NCBI GenBank assembly: GCA_023435305.1
Contig: JAEYRV010000020.1
Location: 1-47,209 of the forward strand
Source of the DNA: Bacillota bacterium
Lineage (GTDB): Bacteria > Bacillota > Clostridia > Acetivibrionales > DTU013
Direction: 5' to 3'
DNA length: 47,209 nt
The notes under the pieces are model-generated. The model did no database searches. It had not been told where the DNA came from and saw nothing but the letters and a program-made list of their open reading frames with translations. Each line of letters opens with the position of its first letter. Within the stretch, counting starts at the first letter, position 1. The position numbers and the translations under genes are program-made. Of the stretch, positions 1-6,975 are shown piece after piece.

Positions 1-63
1 GGCTTGAAATATTCCTTTATTCACTTGGGTGAATAAAGGAATATTTCAAGCCTGACCCCGAAG
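1..63. repeat. 63-bp palindromic repeat element, left copy
   Basis: Bases 1-24 and 29-52 are perfect reverse complements (24-bp stem, TTGG loop), followed by an 11-bp tail TGACCCCGAAG at 53-63. An inverted copy sits at 47147-47209 with the same length and tail. The arms differ between copies at three stem positions, with matching changes on the other arm. This is typical of REP-like or RAYT-associated hairpins, but no transposase is in the window, so the family assignment is inference. Confidence 0.85.
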
Positions 64-65
64 TT

Positions 66-141
66 TGGTGAGCCATCCGCGACTCGAACGCGGGACACCT
101 TGATTAAAAGTCAAGTGCTCTGCCAACTGAGCTAATGGCCC
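66..141 (-). tRNA. tRNA-Lys (anticodon UUU)
   Basis: On the minus strand the sequence folds as a canonical 76-nt tRNA. The 7-bp acceptor stem begins GGGCCAT and pairs with ATGGCTC (one G-U pair), the D arm is TAGCTCAG-type, and the anticodon loop CTTTTAA carries TTT between a CTTGA/TCAAG stem. The T arm contains GTTCGAGTC and the 3' ACCA is genome-encoded. A TTT anticodon reads lysine AAA/AAG codons. It stands alone, with no second tRNA beside it. Confidence 0.97.
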
Positions 142-198
142 GTACTTTATGATATAAAGCATGTGGTTTTCCGCCACACAAGTATATATCATACAGTA

Positions 199-227
199 TG
201 ATCCGAGGTTTTGTCAACCTCGGATCA
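199..227. terminator. Hairpin downstream of the DUF1858 gene
   Basis: A perfect 12-bp stem (TGATCCGAGGTT paired with AACCTCGGATCA) encloses a 5-nt loop. It lies between the stop of the minus-strand DUF1858 gene and the start of tRNA-Lys. There is no strong U-run on the minus strand, so it may be a weak or factor-assisted terminator. Confidence 0.5.
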
Positions 228-275
228 ATAAGTTATTTTCGGAAATTTTGCTATTTTGCCGACAGTGAATTACAG

Positions 276-485
276 TCAGCCTTCCTTGGACTCCAGATAG
301 TCATTGAGTTCCTTTACTACCTTGTCAGCATCCACGCCATGAACAGCACACGCATCCTCAAGGCTCTCGCCTGATGATGAAGGACAGCCGAGGCAATGCA
401 TACCTATGCCAAGCAATATCGGCACTGTTCCCCTGTCCAACTTCAAAATGTCAGCTATAATCATATCCTTCGTTACTTTTGCCAT
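276..485 (-). CDS. DUF1858 domain small redox protein
   Basis: A 69-residue protein that is essentially a single DUF1858 domain, the hybrid-cluster-protein-associated disulfide domain. The sequence shows the family's redox-type motif HCLGCPSS around residues 30-37, a CxxC-like pair in the turn after a helix that opens with TKDMIIADIL. The same domain is found free-standing or fused to disulfide reductases in anaerobes, where the cysteines are thought to be redox active; the substrate is not known. The start is supported by AGGAGG 8 nt upstream of ATG. A TATAAT-like -10 element on the minus strand at 550-555 suggests its own promoter. Codon use matches the neighbours. Confidence 0.85.
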   Translation of the reverse strand: MAKVTKDMIIADILKLDRGTVPILLGIGMHCLGCPSSSGESLEDACAVHGVDADKVVKELNDYLESKEG

Positions 486-633
486 AATAGATCCTCCTCA
501 TAGATATATTGATTATGTAATAATCAAGAGAAACAATAATTCTCAGACTATTATACACTATCGTTGTTTTTAAATATACCCTGTTTCCAAAGCCGTTATC
601 AAAAAGTTTTCAAAACTCCGTCTCAAAAGCCAG

Positions 634-1188
634 TTATCTTCTGAAATCTTCTCTTCCTATACTGTATAGATCCCTTCCCTCGCAGTCGATTACGACAACT
701 GCCGGGAAATTCTCTACGACCAGCTTTCTGAGGGCTTCTGTGCCCAGCTCCGGGAAAGCTGTCACCTCTTCTGAAACTATGCATTTCGACAGCAGGGCTC
801 CTGCTCCGCCTGTAGCGCCAAAATAGACCGCGCCATGCTCTTTCATGGCTTCTACTACAGCTGCGCTTCTGAGGCCCTTTCCTATCATTCCGGTCAGGCC
901 CAGCTCCACTAGTCTTGGCGCATACGCATCCATCCTGCCGCTGGTTGTCGGTCCTGCTGAACCGATGACCATACCGGGACGCGCCGGACATGGGCCTACA
1001 TAGTATATTATCTGATCCCTGATATCAAAAGGCAGCTGCTTCCCTTCATCCAGCAAAGCAGTCAGCTTTTTATGTGCGGCATCCCTGGCGGCATAGATAA
1101 CGCCACTGATCTCGACTGCGTCGCCTGCTTTCAACTGCCTGACAATATCCTTTGTAAATGGTGTATTTATTTTGATCACTCTATCCAT
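634..1188 (-). CDS. Fumarate hydratase class I, beta (C-terminal) subunit
   Basis: This 184-residue protein matches the C-terminal domain of iron-sulfur (class I) hydro-lyases, which in anaerobes is a separate subunit. It carries GPTTSGRMDAYAP near residue 79 (the family substrate-binding GPTT.GRMD motif) and GATGGAGALLSKC near residue 124. With the alpha subunit encoded just upstream it would interconvert fumarate and malate in the cytoplasm. L-tartrate dehydratase subunits look very similar, so the exact substrate is inferred. The start has a GGGGG ribosome site about 7 nt upstream. It is separated from the alpha-subunit gene by 63 bp and is probably co-transcribed with it. Confidence 0.93.
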   Translation of the reverse strand: MDRVIKINTPFTKDIVRQLKAGDAVEISGVIYAARDAAHKKLTALLDEGKQLPFDIRDQIIYYVGPCPARPGMVIGSAGPTTSGRMDAYAPRLVELGLTGMIGKGLRSAAVVEAMKEHGAVYFGATGGAGALLSKCIVSEEVTAFPELGTEALRKLVVENFPAVVVIDCEGRDLYSIGREDFRR

Positions 1189-1251
1189 TGCAATACCCCC
1201 ATCATCCGGCTGAAACTCCTAAAAACCCGGTTTTTTTGCATATACCCGTTC

Positions 1252-2094
1252 TTACAGCACTGCCTCGGCATGTCTGGTAACATGGCAGCTCATATTCAGC
1301 GCGACGGGCAGGCCTGCAATATGAGTTGGATAAACCTCTATGTTGACAGCCATTGCTGTTAACCTTCCACCCAGGCCTGCAGGACCAATTCCAAGCCTGT
1401 TGATCCGTTCCAGCATTTCCTCCTCCAGCTCTCTGTACCTGCTGTTGGGATTTCTCTTGTCCACAGGCCGCAGCAATGCTCTTTTTGCCAACAGCGCAGC
1501 CTTCTCCATCGTTCCGCCGATACCGACGCCGACCACGACCGGAGGGCAAGGATTCGGTCCTGCTTTGTCAACCATTTCAAGTATAAAGCCTTTGACCCCG
1601 TCAATGCCATCCGACGGTTTGAGCATCCTTACGCCGCTCATGTTCTCGCTCCCGAAGCCCTTTGGTGCGACTGTTATTTTAAGGCTTTCACCCTCGGTGA
1701 TATCATAATGTATCACTGCAGGAGTATTGTCACCTGTATTATTGCGTTCAAGAGGATCTGAGACGACGGATTTTCTGAGAAAACCCTTCTCATAGCCCCT
1801 TCTTACTCCCTCATTGATCGCATCAGAAAGGCTTCCTCCTGCTATATGCACATCCTGCCCGATTTCCACAAAAACCACGGCCATCCCTGTATCTTGACAA
1901 ATAGCCATACGTTCGCTGGCCGCCGTTCTCGCATTATCGACAAGCTGGCAGAGTATCCTCCGTCCTGTTTCAGATTCCTCGTGTTTTATGCCCTCTTCCA
2001 GAGCCTCCATTATATCGCTGTTAAGATCGTAATTAGCTTTAATACATAGTCCTTCAACAGTTTCTGCGATCTGAGAAGCATCGATTATTTTCAT
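1252..2094 (-). CDS. Fumarate hydratase class I, alpha (Fe-S) subunit
   Basis: A 280-residue alpha subunit of the [4Fe-4S] fumarate hydratase. Three cysteines expected to bind the cluster are visible: in AICQDTGMAV, in GPNPCPPVVVGVGIGG, and in NMSCHVTRHAEA near the C-terminus. The reading frame stays open 40 codons further upstream, but the ATG at 2094 is preferred because AAGAGGTG lies just before it and the protein then begins at the family's usual point (MKIIDASQI). Together with the beta subunit it forms the oxygen-sensitive enzyme of the branched TCA or fumarate pathway of anaerobes. Tartrate dehydratase alpha is the main alternative. Confidence 0.94.
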   Translation of the reverse strand: MKIIDASQIAETVEGLCIKANYDLNSDIMEALEEGIKHEESETGRRILCQLVDNARTAASERMAICQDTGMAVVFVEIGQDVHIAGGSLSDAINEGVRRGYEKGFLRKSVVSDPLERNNTGDNTPAVIHYDITEGESLKITVAPKGFGSENMSGVRMLKPSDGIDGVKGFILEMVDKAGPNPCPPVVVGVGIGGTMEKAALLAKRALLRPVDKRNPNSRYRELEEEMLERINRLGIGPAGLGGRLTAMAVNIEVYPTHIAGLPVALNMSCHVTRHAEAVL

Positions 2095-2152
2095 CACATT
2101 CACCTCTTGAAAAGCAGCGTCCCTTTCATTGTCTTCCGGTATGACCCTATAT

Positions 2153-2181
2153 ATGATATATGATTTGATTACCCAATGCAA
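2153..2181 (-). promoter_or_regulatory. Candidate sigma-A promoter for the fumarate hydratase operon
   Basis: On the minus strand TTGCAT (2181-2176) and TATCAT (2158-2153) are separated by exactly 17 bp, about 60 bp upstream of the alpha-subunit ATG. Each box has one or two mismatches to consensus. Confidence 0.5.
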
Positions 2182-2283
2182 GATTTGGCTGCCTGGCATC
2201 AAATTTTGAGACATTCCTATCGATTTAGAGGTATAATAAATATGATAAGATACACAGGCAGAAAAGGGGACTATTAAGCGACC

Positions 2284-2655
2284 ATGAATATACTAGTTTG
2301 CGTTACACATCAAAAAACCTGCGAACGAATGATAAATAAGACAAATGAACTTCTTCAGGAATATGGCGGGAATCTTTTTATCCTTAACGTAGTTAAAAAT
2401 GAATTCAACTTTCTTGACAGCGCCAAGGAATCCGAGGCCCTGGAATATCTGTTCGGGATCTCAAAAAAGCTCGGGGCAAATCTGTCCGTACTGAAGTCCG
2501 ATGATATCCACGGAACGATAGCAGCATATGCGGAAGAGAACGATATTGACTGTATAGTTCTTGGAAAATCACAGGATAAAAATGCAGGGGAGCGATTTGT
2601 AAAAAAGCTACATTCTTTGTTGAAAAATAGTGTGGAAATTCGAATATTGTCGTAA
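2284..2655 (+). CDS. UspA-like universal stress domain protein
   Basis: A 123-residue protein with an alpha/beta fold of the universal-stress/KdpD-Usp type. It begins MNILVCVTHQKTCERMI (beta strand, then the nucleotide-side helix), has a middle helix ending in a conserved glycine, and ends with DIDCIVLGKSQ followed by a basic helix and a final strand. The ATP-binding G-2x-G-9x-G(S/T) motif is incomplete, so it may not bind ATP. No operon partner is evident: it is divergent from the fumarate hydratase genes and 128 bp from HU. A TATAAT box at 2232-2237 could serve as its promoter, but its -35 is poor and the AAGGGGA ribosome site is rather distant from the ATG. Confidence 0.75.
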   Translation: MNILVCVTHQKTCERMINKTNELLQEYGGNLFILNVVKNEFNFLDSAKESEALEYLFGISKKLGANLSVLKSDDIHGTIAAYAEENDIDCIVLGKSQDKNAGERFVKKLHSLLKNSVEIRILS

Positions 2656-2721
2656 TAAAAAGATAATAGTCAATTCTACATATTTTATGTAGTTCTATAT
2701 AACTAAATTATTCTGAAATGC

Positions 2722-2750
2722 TTGACTTTAGGCCACTTTCATTATAAAAT
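2722..2750 (+). promoter_or_regulatory. Sigma-A promoter of the HU gene
   Basis: TTGACT (2722-2727) and TAAAAT (2745-2750) with a 17-bp spacer sit 33 bp upstream of the HU start codon. This is close to the vegetative consensus, as expected for an abundant nucleoid protein. Confidence 0.7.
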
Positions 2751-2783
2751 AATGTCGAATTCCAAATTTAGGAGGTTGTATTA

Positions 2784-3059
2784 ATGAACAAAACTGATTT
2801 AATTAATTCTATTTCCGAAAAGTCAGGCTTGAACAAGAAAAACAGCGAAGCAGCTCTCAACGCATTCATCGGATCAGTTGAAGGCGCTCTCAAAGGCGGA
2901 GACAAAGTAGTTCTGGTTGGTTTCGGAACATTCGAAGTCAGGGAAAGAGCTGAAAGAAAAGGCAGAAACCCGCAGACTAAGAAGGAAATAACTATTCCTG
3001 CTTCAAAAGCTCCTGTTTTCAAAGCTGGCAAAGGCTTAAAGGATACTGTCAACAAATAA
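2784..3059 (+). CDS. hup: HU family DNA-binding protein
   Basis: A 91-residue HU-type nucleoid protein. It starts MNKTDLINSISEKSGL, has the family core VVLVGFGTFEVRERAERKGRNP (residues ~43-64, the signature at the base of the DNA-binding arm), and a C-terminal AGKGLKDTVNK. As a dimer it bends and compacts DNA with little sequence preference. The start is fixed by TAGGAGG eight bases upstream. It is monocistronic, with its own promoter and a strong terminator directly behind it. Confidence 0.98.
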   Translation: MNKTDLINSISEKSGLNKKNSEAALNAFIGSVEGALKGGDKVVLVGFGTFEVRERAERKGRNPQTKKEITIPASKAPVFKAGKGLKDTVNK

Positions 3060-3079
3060 TTACAACTTACTTATTAACA

Positions 3080-3107
3080 AAAAAAGCTGCCATATGGCAG
3101 CTTTTTT
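3080..3107 (+). terminator. Rho-independent terminator after HU
   Basis: A perfect 14-bp palindrome (AAAAAAGCTGCCAT / ATGGCAGCTTTTTT) ends in a T6 run. Because it is symmetrical it can also stop the converging spo0A-like transcript. Confidence 0.93.
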
Positions 3108-3124
3108 GTATGTTATGAAATTCG

Positions 3125-3898
3125 TCACGATTTGCATCTGCGCAATGCCTGATCAGCTAAAAATCCTACTATTTGCGCGCTGTTCGGCCGCTTCTTAGCA
3201 GATAACGTCATATAACCATTTTGTATGGAGTTGTTCTCATTTTTCGTCTTTTTATGTGCGCTATCTATTGCACACCTTATAGCCCTGTCGATATTTCTTG
3301 TATTAGTTTTATGTTTCATCGCCAGTTCGCTATAGATGCTCCTGGATACTGACTTCAGCCTGTCGGGCTTCTCAGCTGCCATCATTACCGCTTCCCTCAT
3401 ATAACAGTACCCGGCAAGATTCGGAGTGACGCCCATAGTTCTGATGAGATCTGTAATAATCTGCTCCAAATCTATTGCTGCAGATGATATGTGTGGAGCC
3501 GCCCCCTGTGCATCCTGGCTCTCGTTAAATATCTGCAATATGCGGGTCACAAGTATGTCGGTATCCACCGGCTTCATCATGTAATAATCAGCCCCGAGCT
3601 CCAGGGCCCTTTGAACCACCGCATCCTTTCCTATTGCAGTAAACACCATAAACAACGGCCGTTTTGCCGGCTTTTCACTCTCGACCCATTCCAGTACACC
3701 CAATCCGTCAAGATTCGGCATGATGATATCGAGTAAAACTATATCGGGCTCCAGTTCACGGATCATCTCAATTGCAGCGACCCCATCCCCTACAACGCCA
3801 ACAATACTTATTCCATTTACACCATCCAGTTTTTCCCCGAGCAATAAACATAACTCTTTGTTGTCATCCGCTATAAGAACTCTAATGATGTCATCCAT
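3125..3898 (-). CDS. Divergent Spo0A-family response regulator
   Basis: The 257-residue protein has the two domains of Spo0A. The receiver (residues 1-125) shows acidic residues D11/D12, phospho-acceptor D57 in IVLLDIIMP, a switch Thr in VFTAIG and Lys in MMKPVD. The C-terminal Spo0A DNA-binding domain (~140-257) shows GVTPNLAGYCYMREAVMM and NIDRAIRCAIDSA. The recognition region departs from the very conserved ERAIRHAIEVAW pattern (Cys for His, His for Trp) and the C-terminal tail is also divergent. It is not beside spoIVB, its usual neighbour. It is the last gene of the aro operon and overlaps aroK by 8 nt, so its translation is probably coupled. It may be a paralogue of the master sporulation regulator; whether the genome holds a canonical one cannot be seen here. 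Confidence 0.9.
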   Translation of the reverse strand: MDDIIRVLIADDNKELCLLLGEKLDGVNGISIVGVVGDGVAAIEMIRELEPDIVLLDIIMPNLDGLGVLEWVESEKPAKRPLFMVFTAIGKDAVVQRALELGADYYMMKPVDTDILVTRILQIFNESQDAQGAAPHISSAAIDLEQIITDLIRTMGVTPNLAGYCYMREAVMMAAEKPDRLKSVSRSIYSELAMKHKTNTRNIDRAIRCAIDSAHKKTKNENNSIQNGYMTLSAKKRPNSAQIVGFLADQALRRCKS

Positions 3899-4391
3899 TG
3901 CACATTATCTCCTGTATTATGTCATCTACCGCTTTACCGGTGCACTTAATCGTAATATCAGAGTATTCGAGGTAAAGGGGCCTCCTTTCTCTGTAAACAT
4001 CGCCGAAAGTCTGGCCCTCCGCTCTGGCAAGCCGCCTTTCGGGAGCAAGTCTGCTCTCCAGCACCTCAGGATTTTCATCAAGAAATATGATAGTTCCGAT
4101 CATTTTCAGGTAATTCATCAGTTTACTGCTTATTACCACTCCACCGCCGGTTGCAATCACACAATTTGTAAACCGGTGCGACATGATCAGGCTCTGCTGC
4201 AGTTCCAGAAAGCGTTCACGTCCCTCATCCCTCACAATATCCTTAAGCTCTCTGCCATCGGCGGCTTTTATGATATCATCGGTATCGACAAATTCCCTCT
4301 TTGTTCTTTCTGCAAGCAGCGGGCCGACAGTGCTTTTGCCTGAACCCGGCATTCCGATCAGTATCAAATTTCCTGATGCTTCACTCAACAA
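3891..4391 (-). CDS. aroK: Shikimate kinase
   Basis: A 166-residue cytoplasmic kinase that phosphorylates shikimate at O3 with ATP, step five of chorismate synthesis. It shows a P-loop GMPGSGKST at residues 13-21, the DTDD magnesium/shikimate motif at 36-39, the R.F..L. segment, and GGGVV for shikimate binding. The lid and adenine-binding R..LY segment is ERRPLYLEY. Translation probably begins at TTG (4391), because GGAGG lies 9 nt upstream and no ATG is available; the frame begins one base after the aroC stop. The tight spacing with aroC and overlap with the Spo0A-like gene mark one transcript. Confidence 0.95.
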   Translation of the reverse strand: MLSEASGNLILIGMPGSGKSTVGPLLAERTKREFVDTDDIIKAADGRELKDIVRDEGRERFLELQQSLIMSHRFTNCVIATGGGVVISSKLMNYLKMIGTIIFLDENPEVLESRLAPERRLARAEGQTFGDVYRERRPLYLEYSDITIKCTGKAVDDIIQEIMCNG

Positions 4392-4392
4392 T

Positions 4393-5571
4393 CTATAATT
4401 CCTCCCAATCAGGATCGATAATGGAATTAATACTGCTGTATCCCTTGTACATGAAAACTGCGTCCAGCAGGACCATCCTCATCATTGCCTCACAAACCGG
4501 GTAAAGCCTTGTGAGAGCAGATGGATCGCTTCTGGATGCGAAAACATGTCCCACATTCTCACCTTTCACCAGGTCTGCTGTATCCTGCTGCTTCAATATA
4601 GTCGGAATGGGCTTGGCAGCCACTCTTACCCTTATTTCCTCTCCGTTGGAAATGCCGCCCAGCATGCCTCCCGCTCTGTTTGTCCTGAATCTCAGTTTAC
4701 CGGCCCCGTCGATATACGGTGTATCATTGGACTGCGAACCTGTAAGCCTGGCAAGCTCAAATCCATCTCCGAATTCGACACCCTTTATCGACCCTATAGA
4801 AAGCATCGCATGAGCTATCATCGCGCTCAACTTGTCGAATACCGGCTCTCCCAGTCCTGCAGGCACACCTTTTGCAATTATTTCGATTACGCCGCCGCAG
4901 GAATCTCCTTCAGCTTTCAAATCAAGCAGATCATCAATCATTTCCTGCGCTTTGTCCAAGTCCGGACAATTTATATCATTTTCCCTGTAATTAGCTTTAG
5001 CCGTTTCATAAGTCACAGGAGCAGCTTTTATTCCATGTGATTCCACTGTATATGCGATGACATCGATGCCCATGGCGTCAAGTGCGATTTTAGCCACAGC
5101 TCCCCCTGCCACTCTGGCAACTGTTTCCCTGGCCGATGCTCTGCCGGCGCCTGCCCAGTCATAGTACTTTCCGTATTTCTTATAATATGTGTATGACGCC
5201 TGCCCGGGTCTGACAAGGTTCTTATTTCCCTTGTGCTGCTGTATATGCTTATCATCTATGTCACTGTTTGGTATTATCATTCCGACAGGAGCTCCCGTTG
5301 ACAGATCATTCTCCATGACTCCCGAAAAAATAAAAACCCTGTCCTTCTCCTTGCGCGGAGTGCTTAGCTTTGACAATCCCGGTCTGCGTTTGTCAAGCTC
5401 CTGCTCTATTTTCTCGGCAGTTATTTTCAAACCGGCCGGAACGCCGTCAATGATCACCATCTGTCCTCCATACAGCTCGGACGGGACTGACGGGTCCTTT
5501 CTGAAGCCTCCCGAATATGATTCACCGCATGTTGTTATTCTGAACATTCTCCCGAATGTGTTACCCAGCAT
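4393..5571 (-). CDS. aroC: Chorismate synthase, with both conserved histidines replaced
   Basis: A 392-residue member of the chorismate synthase family, which eliminates phosphate from EPSP using reduced FMN. Family features are clear: NTFGRMFRITT at the N-terminus, RRPGLSKLSTPRKEKD (residues ~62-77), GRASARETVARVAGGA, and C-terminal segments such as GGMLGGISNGE and R.AAKPIPTI. However, the N-terminal GESHG signature reads GESYSG (Tyr19 in place of the active-site His), and the usual RPGHADYT reads RPGQASYT (Gln124 for the second His, Ser for Asp). Those histidines are known to be important for catalysis in characterised enzymes. ATG at 5571 has GGAGG 6 nt upstream. Either this is a tolerated lineage variant or the activity has changed; its place between aroA and aroK argues for continued use in the pathway. 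Confidence 0.9.
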   Translation of the reverse strand: MLGNTFGRMFRITTCGESYSGGFRKDPSVPSELYGGQMVIIDGVPAGLKITAEKIEQELDKRRPGLSKLSTPRKEKDRVFIFSGVMENDLSTGAPVGMIIPNSDIDDKHIQQHKGNKNLVRPGQASYTYYKKYGKYYDWAGAGRASARETVARVAGGAVAKIALDAMGIDVIAYTVESHGIKAAPVTYETAKANYRENDINCPDLDKAQEMIDDLLDLKAEGDSCGGVIEIIAKGVPAGLGEPVFDKLSAMIAHAMLSIGSIKGVEFGDGFELARLTGSQSNDTPYIDGAGKLRFRTNRAGGMLGGISNGEEIRVRVAAKPIPTILKQQDTADLVKGENVGHVFASRSDPSALTRLYPVCEAMMRMVLLDAVFMYKGYSSINSIIDPDWEEL

Positions 5572-5600
5572 ATAATACCTCCGCTATAAGTATACGCAGC

Positions 5601-6896
5601 CTATAAACACCTTGTTTCATCGCCTTCACGCACCAATTCAATATCGCCGCCGCACTCCCTGATCATTCCGGAGAAAGCCGGCAGCGTCACGTTTACAGCC
5701 TCAGCCGTCTCAATGCAGGTCTCTCCCTCCGAATTGAGCCCTGCCACAGCCAATGCCATGACTATCCTGTGGTCATCGTGTCCGTTGACTCTGCAGCCCT
5801 TTAATCTGCTGTTCCTTACGACAAGCCCGTCCGGCAGCTCCTGGATATCTGCGCCCATCTTCGACAATTCCGAGGCCATGACCTTTATCCTGTCCGTTTC
5901 CTTCATCCTGGCCTGGGGTACATTCACAAGCCGCGTCTCACCCTCGGCAAAGCATCCGGCCACAGCCATTGCAGGCAATGCGTCCGGTGTCGAGTTCATA
6001 TCTATTTCGATTCCTTTGAGTCCGTTGCCCTTAACGATCACACCATCGTTTGTATAACTGACGACAGCGCCCATTGCAGTAAGATAATCCAACACCATCT
6101 TGTCTCCCTGAGGATCGGTCATGTCAAGGTTTTTGATCACAAACTCCCCTCCCGAGATTGCCGCAAGGACCATGAAAAATGTCGCTGACGAGAAATCTCC
6201 CGGGATAGCCATATCGAAAGGTCTATACCTCTGGCCGCCTTTTATATGAATTGTTTTAAAATCCTCATTCTGATACTCAACACCCTGATTATCAAGCCAC
6301 CACATGGTCATCTCAGCGTATGGCCTCTCGTTCAGCCTGGTTATGATCACTTCGGTGTCCTGCTCGAGCAATGGGGCATTTATAAGAATCGATGAAAGGT
6401 ACTGGGAGGTGAATGAATCCAGCTCTGTTCTGCCGCCCTTCAGCCTGCCCCTGACTGCTACGGGAGCCATATCATCTCCTCGGGTTGAAAACACATTGCC
6501 ACCCAAGGCATTCATTGCACGGATCAACGGTCCCAGAGGCCTGCGGCGTATCTGATAATCGCCGGTAAAGACAGTCCAGCCGTCGGCCAGGCCTGCAGTC
6601 ATCAATGCAAAACGCAGCGACGTTCCCGAATTGCCCACATCCACTACATTCTCCGGTATTGATGGCACACCGCCAAAGCCGTCGATCACAAAATTCTCTT
6701 CTATATTCTCAAATCTGGCGCCGAATGCCTTGCATACATCGACCGCAGAAAATGCGTCTCTTGAAAAAAGGGGCTGTGAAATGACAGACCTTCCTTCAGC
6801 CAGGCTGGCAATGAACAAAGCCCGTATTGTATGCGATTTTGAACCGGGTATTCTTACAGTACCCTTTGTATCTGATTTTCTCACTAAAAACAGCAT
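5601..6896 (-). CDS. aroA: 3-phosphoshikimate 1-carboxyvinyltransferase (EPSP synthase)
   Basis: This protein of about 431 residues transfers the enolpyruvyl group of PEP to shikimate 3-phosphate. Visible motifs include the N-terminal IPGSKSHTIRALFIASL, the PEP-site loop VGNSGTSLRFALMTAGL, SQYLSSILINAP for shikimate-phosphate contact, and RMKETDRIKVMASEL near residue 330. The frame is open up to 6938, but that ATG falls inside the terminator hairpin of the preceding gene; the ATG at 6896 (MLFLVRKSDTKGT) matches the family start and has an AGGCAGGG stretch just upstream. It heads the aroA-aroC-aroK-spo0A-like operon, with 29 bp to aroC. Confidence 0.95.
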   Translation of the reverse strand: MLFLVRKSDTKGTVRIPGSKSHTIRALFIASLAEGRSVISQPLFSRDAFSAVDVCKAFGARFENIEENFVIDGFGGVPSIPENVVDVGNSGTSLRFALMTAGLADGWTVFTGDYQIRRRPLGPLIRAMNALGGNVFSTRGDDMAPVAVRGRLKGGRTELDSFTSQYLSSILINAPLLEQDTEVIITRLNERPYAEMTMWWLDNQGVEYQNEDFKTIHIKGGQRYRPFDMAIPGDFSSATFFMVLAAISGGEFVIKNLDMTDPQGDKMVLDYLTAMGAVVSYTNDGVIVKGNGLKGIEIDMNSTPDALPAMAVAGCFAEGETRLVNVPQARMKETDRIKVMASELSKMGADIQELPDGLVVRNSRLKGCRVNGHDDHRIVMALAVAGLNSEGETCIETAEAVNVTLPAFSGMIRECGGDIELVREGDETRCL

Positions 6897-6924
6897 ATAA
6901 CCCTGCCTTCCTGCCATTCTGCAT

Positions 6925-6972
6925 AAAAAACGCTGCATATTAATACATATATATTAATATATGGCAGCGTTT
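6925..6972 (-). terminator. Rho-independent terminator of the RNA methyltransferase gene
   Basis: AAACGCTGC (6928-6936) pairs with GCAGCGTTT (6964-6972). An inner ATATTAAT/ATTAATAT stem extends the hairpin. On the minus strand it ends in a T6 run. It separates the methyltransferase gene from the aro operon. Confidence 0.88.
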
Positions 6973-6975
6973 CCG

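Noticed and set aside
623..991. Many overlapping antisense frames throughout the window, such as this 122-codon frame inside the fumarate hydratase beta gene.
   Set aside because: They are shadows of well-supported genes in other frames with no motif or ribosome site.
6897..6938. Upstream ATG extension of aroA (14 extra residues).
   Set aside because: It begins inside the terminator hairpin of the preceding gene and adds residues not found in the family.
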